A DNA stretch of 64,000 bases from Alcaligenes faecalis. Lineage in GTDB: Bacteria > Pseudomonadota > Gammaproteobacteria > Burkholderiales > Burkholderiaceae_B. How positions within the stretch are numbered: position 1 is the stretch's first letter; every line of letters begins with the position of its first letter. The stretch is taken from positions 1,302,001 to 1,366,000 of the forward strand of contig NZ_CP031012.1 of NCBI RefSeq assembly GCF_009497775.1, written 5' to 3'. This document shows positions 63,437 through 64,000 of this stretch, one piece after another. The position numbers and the translations under genes are program-made. The notes beneath the pieces are model-generated. The model had not been told where the DNA came from. It saw only the letters and a list, made by a program, of their open reading frames with translations, and ran no database searches.

Positions 63437-64000
63437 CGGGCAGGTCCTGCGGCTGGGTCGTGTCGGCTTCAATCTGCAATTGGCTCAGGATCAGACCCTG
63501 GTCCTGCAAGCGCTCGCGCAAGGGCAGGCTGTTTTCGTCCAGATACGGTGCGGACTGATCGGCCTGAATATGGACCAGCAATTGCTGATTCAGGAGATTG
63601 AGCCGTAGTGTGATCGGCCCCAGTGTGGGCAGGTCCAGTTGCAGGGTGCTGGACCAGTGTTCGGTTTCGTCTTCCGACTGGGCTTCGTGACGTTGCACGC
63701 TCCAGTTCATGTCGGCATCCGGCCAGGCCTGACCCTGCCATTGCAGGCTCTGATGGGCCAGCGTATCCAGTTGCTGACGTACCAGCATGCTGTTGGCCGG
63801 GTCCTGGCTGCTGGCCTGGGTCTGGGTGTTGTGGCTTGCGCCAGTACTTGTTTCGGCTACAGGACGGTTCAGGTTTTGCGGCTCTTGCTGCAATTCACCC
63901 ACGCTGCGTTGCCCAAAGTGCAGATCACTCAGGTGAGACTCGTAGAACAGCCCGCTTTGTTGCAGGGCCTGGGGCAGAGCCTGGGTGAAATGCTGGGCCA
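63426..64000 (-). CDS. FliK-like hook-length control protein, C-terminal part (cut by window edge)
   Basis: The reading frame is open to the end of the window, so the 5' end lies outside; 191 codons are visible. The visible part contains ALQQSGLFYESHL and, further on, a FliK C-domain-like stretch (LQLDLPTLGPITLRLNLLNQQLLVHIQAD...LRERLQDQGLILSQLQIEAD). It pairs with the FlhX gene, as ylqG-ylqH do in Bacillus. It is distinct from the fliK at 55724-57070. Confidence 0.82.
   Translation of the reverse strand, partial: AQHFTQALPQALQQSGLFYESHLSDLHFGQRSVGELQQEPQNLNRPVAETSTGASHNTQTQASSQDPANSMLVRQQLDTLAHQSLQWQGQAWPDADMNWSVQRHEAQSEDETEHWSSTLQLDLPTLGPITLRLNLLNQQLLVHIQADQSAPYLDENSLPLRERLQDQGLILSQLQIEADTTQPQDLPDES

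Noticed and set aside
1..64000. CRISPR arrays, insertion sequences, prophage, tRNA or rRNA genes
   Set aside because: No regularly spaced repeats, transposase or integrase genes, att-like repeats or recognisable tRNA/rRNA sequences were found on reading the window.

Overview
The window looks like a chromosomal segment of a motile betaproteobacterium of the Alcaligenaceae, most likely Alcaligenes or a close relative. This is judged from gene content and order (flhDC-motAB-che-flhBAF-flgNMA-flgBCDEFGHIJKL plus fliEFGHIJK and fliLMNOPQR in one superlocus) and from high-GC coding sequence. The taxon is an inference; there is no rRNA in the window.

Left arm (1-13.9 kb), metabolism and stress. An ArsR-type regulator leads two half-size YeeE/YedE sulfur-compound channels. 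A divergent cadR/cadA pair handles Cd/Pb/Zn efflux, with a MerR-type 19-bp-spacer promoter between them. Next come a SulP anion transporter, and on the minus strand a lipoprotein-type sulfatase overlapping its formylglycine-generating enzyme, then a TM2 protein. Divergent glpK and glpD (glycerol use) and an NlpC/P60 lipoprotein close the arm.

Right arm (14-64 kb), the flagellar and chemotaxis superlocus. A visibly AT-rich leader precedes flhDC. Then follow motAB, cheA, cheW, a chemoreceptor, cheR, cheB, cheY, cheZ and flhB, flhA, flhF. A hipBA toxin-antitoxin pair sits between flhF and flgN, pointing back at flhF. The genes flgNMA read left; flgBCDEFGHIJKL read right and end in two more chemoreceptors and a small lipoprotein. 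A DUF294/CBS protein and a DnaQ-like exonuclease separate this from the leftward fliLMNOPQR and fliEFGHIJK operons. The window ends in an FlhB-C-terminus-like gene (FlhX type) and a second, cut-off fliK-like gene. Not present here: fliA, flhG, cheD, fliC, fliD, fliS, fliT.

How it fits together. FlhDC is expected to activate early operons (a candidate FlhDC half-site lies between flgA and flgB). FlgM holds back FliA until hook completion, and a near-consensus FliA promoter precedes flgM. FlhA, FlhB and FliOPQR with FliHIJ form the export gate, MotAB drive the motor, and the Che proteins set its direction.

The most notable oddities are: a ~410-residue C-terminal extension on FlhF with an altered G3 motif; a duplicated N-terminal motif in FliN; an FlhX protein starting almost exactly at the FlhB autocleavage point; a chemoreceptor with almost no periplasmic domain but a CheR-docking pentapeptide; an FGE with a signal peptide and a His-rich insert; and hipBA inside the flagellar cluster. 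I did not find a clearly new multi-gene system; these are the best leads.
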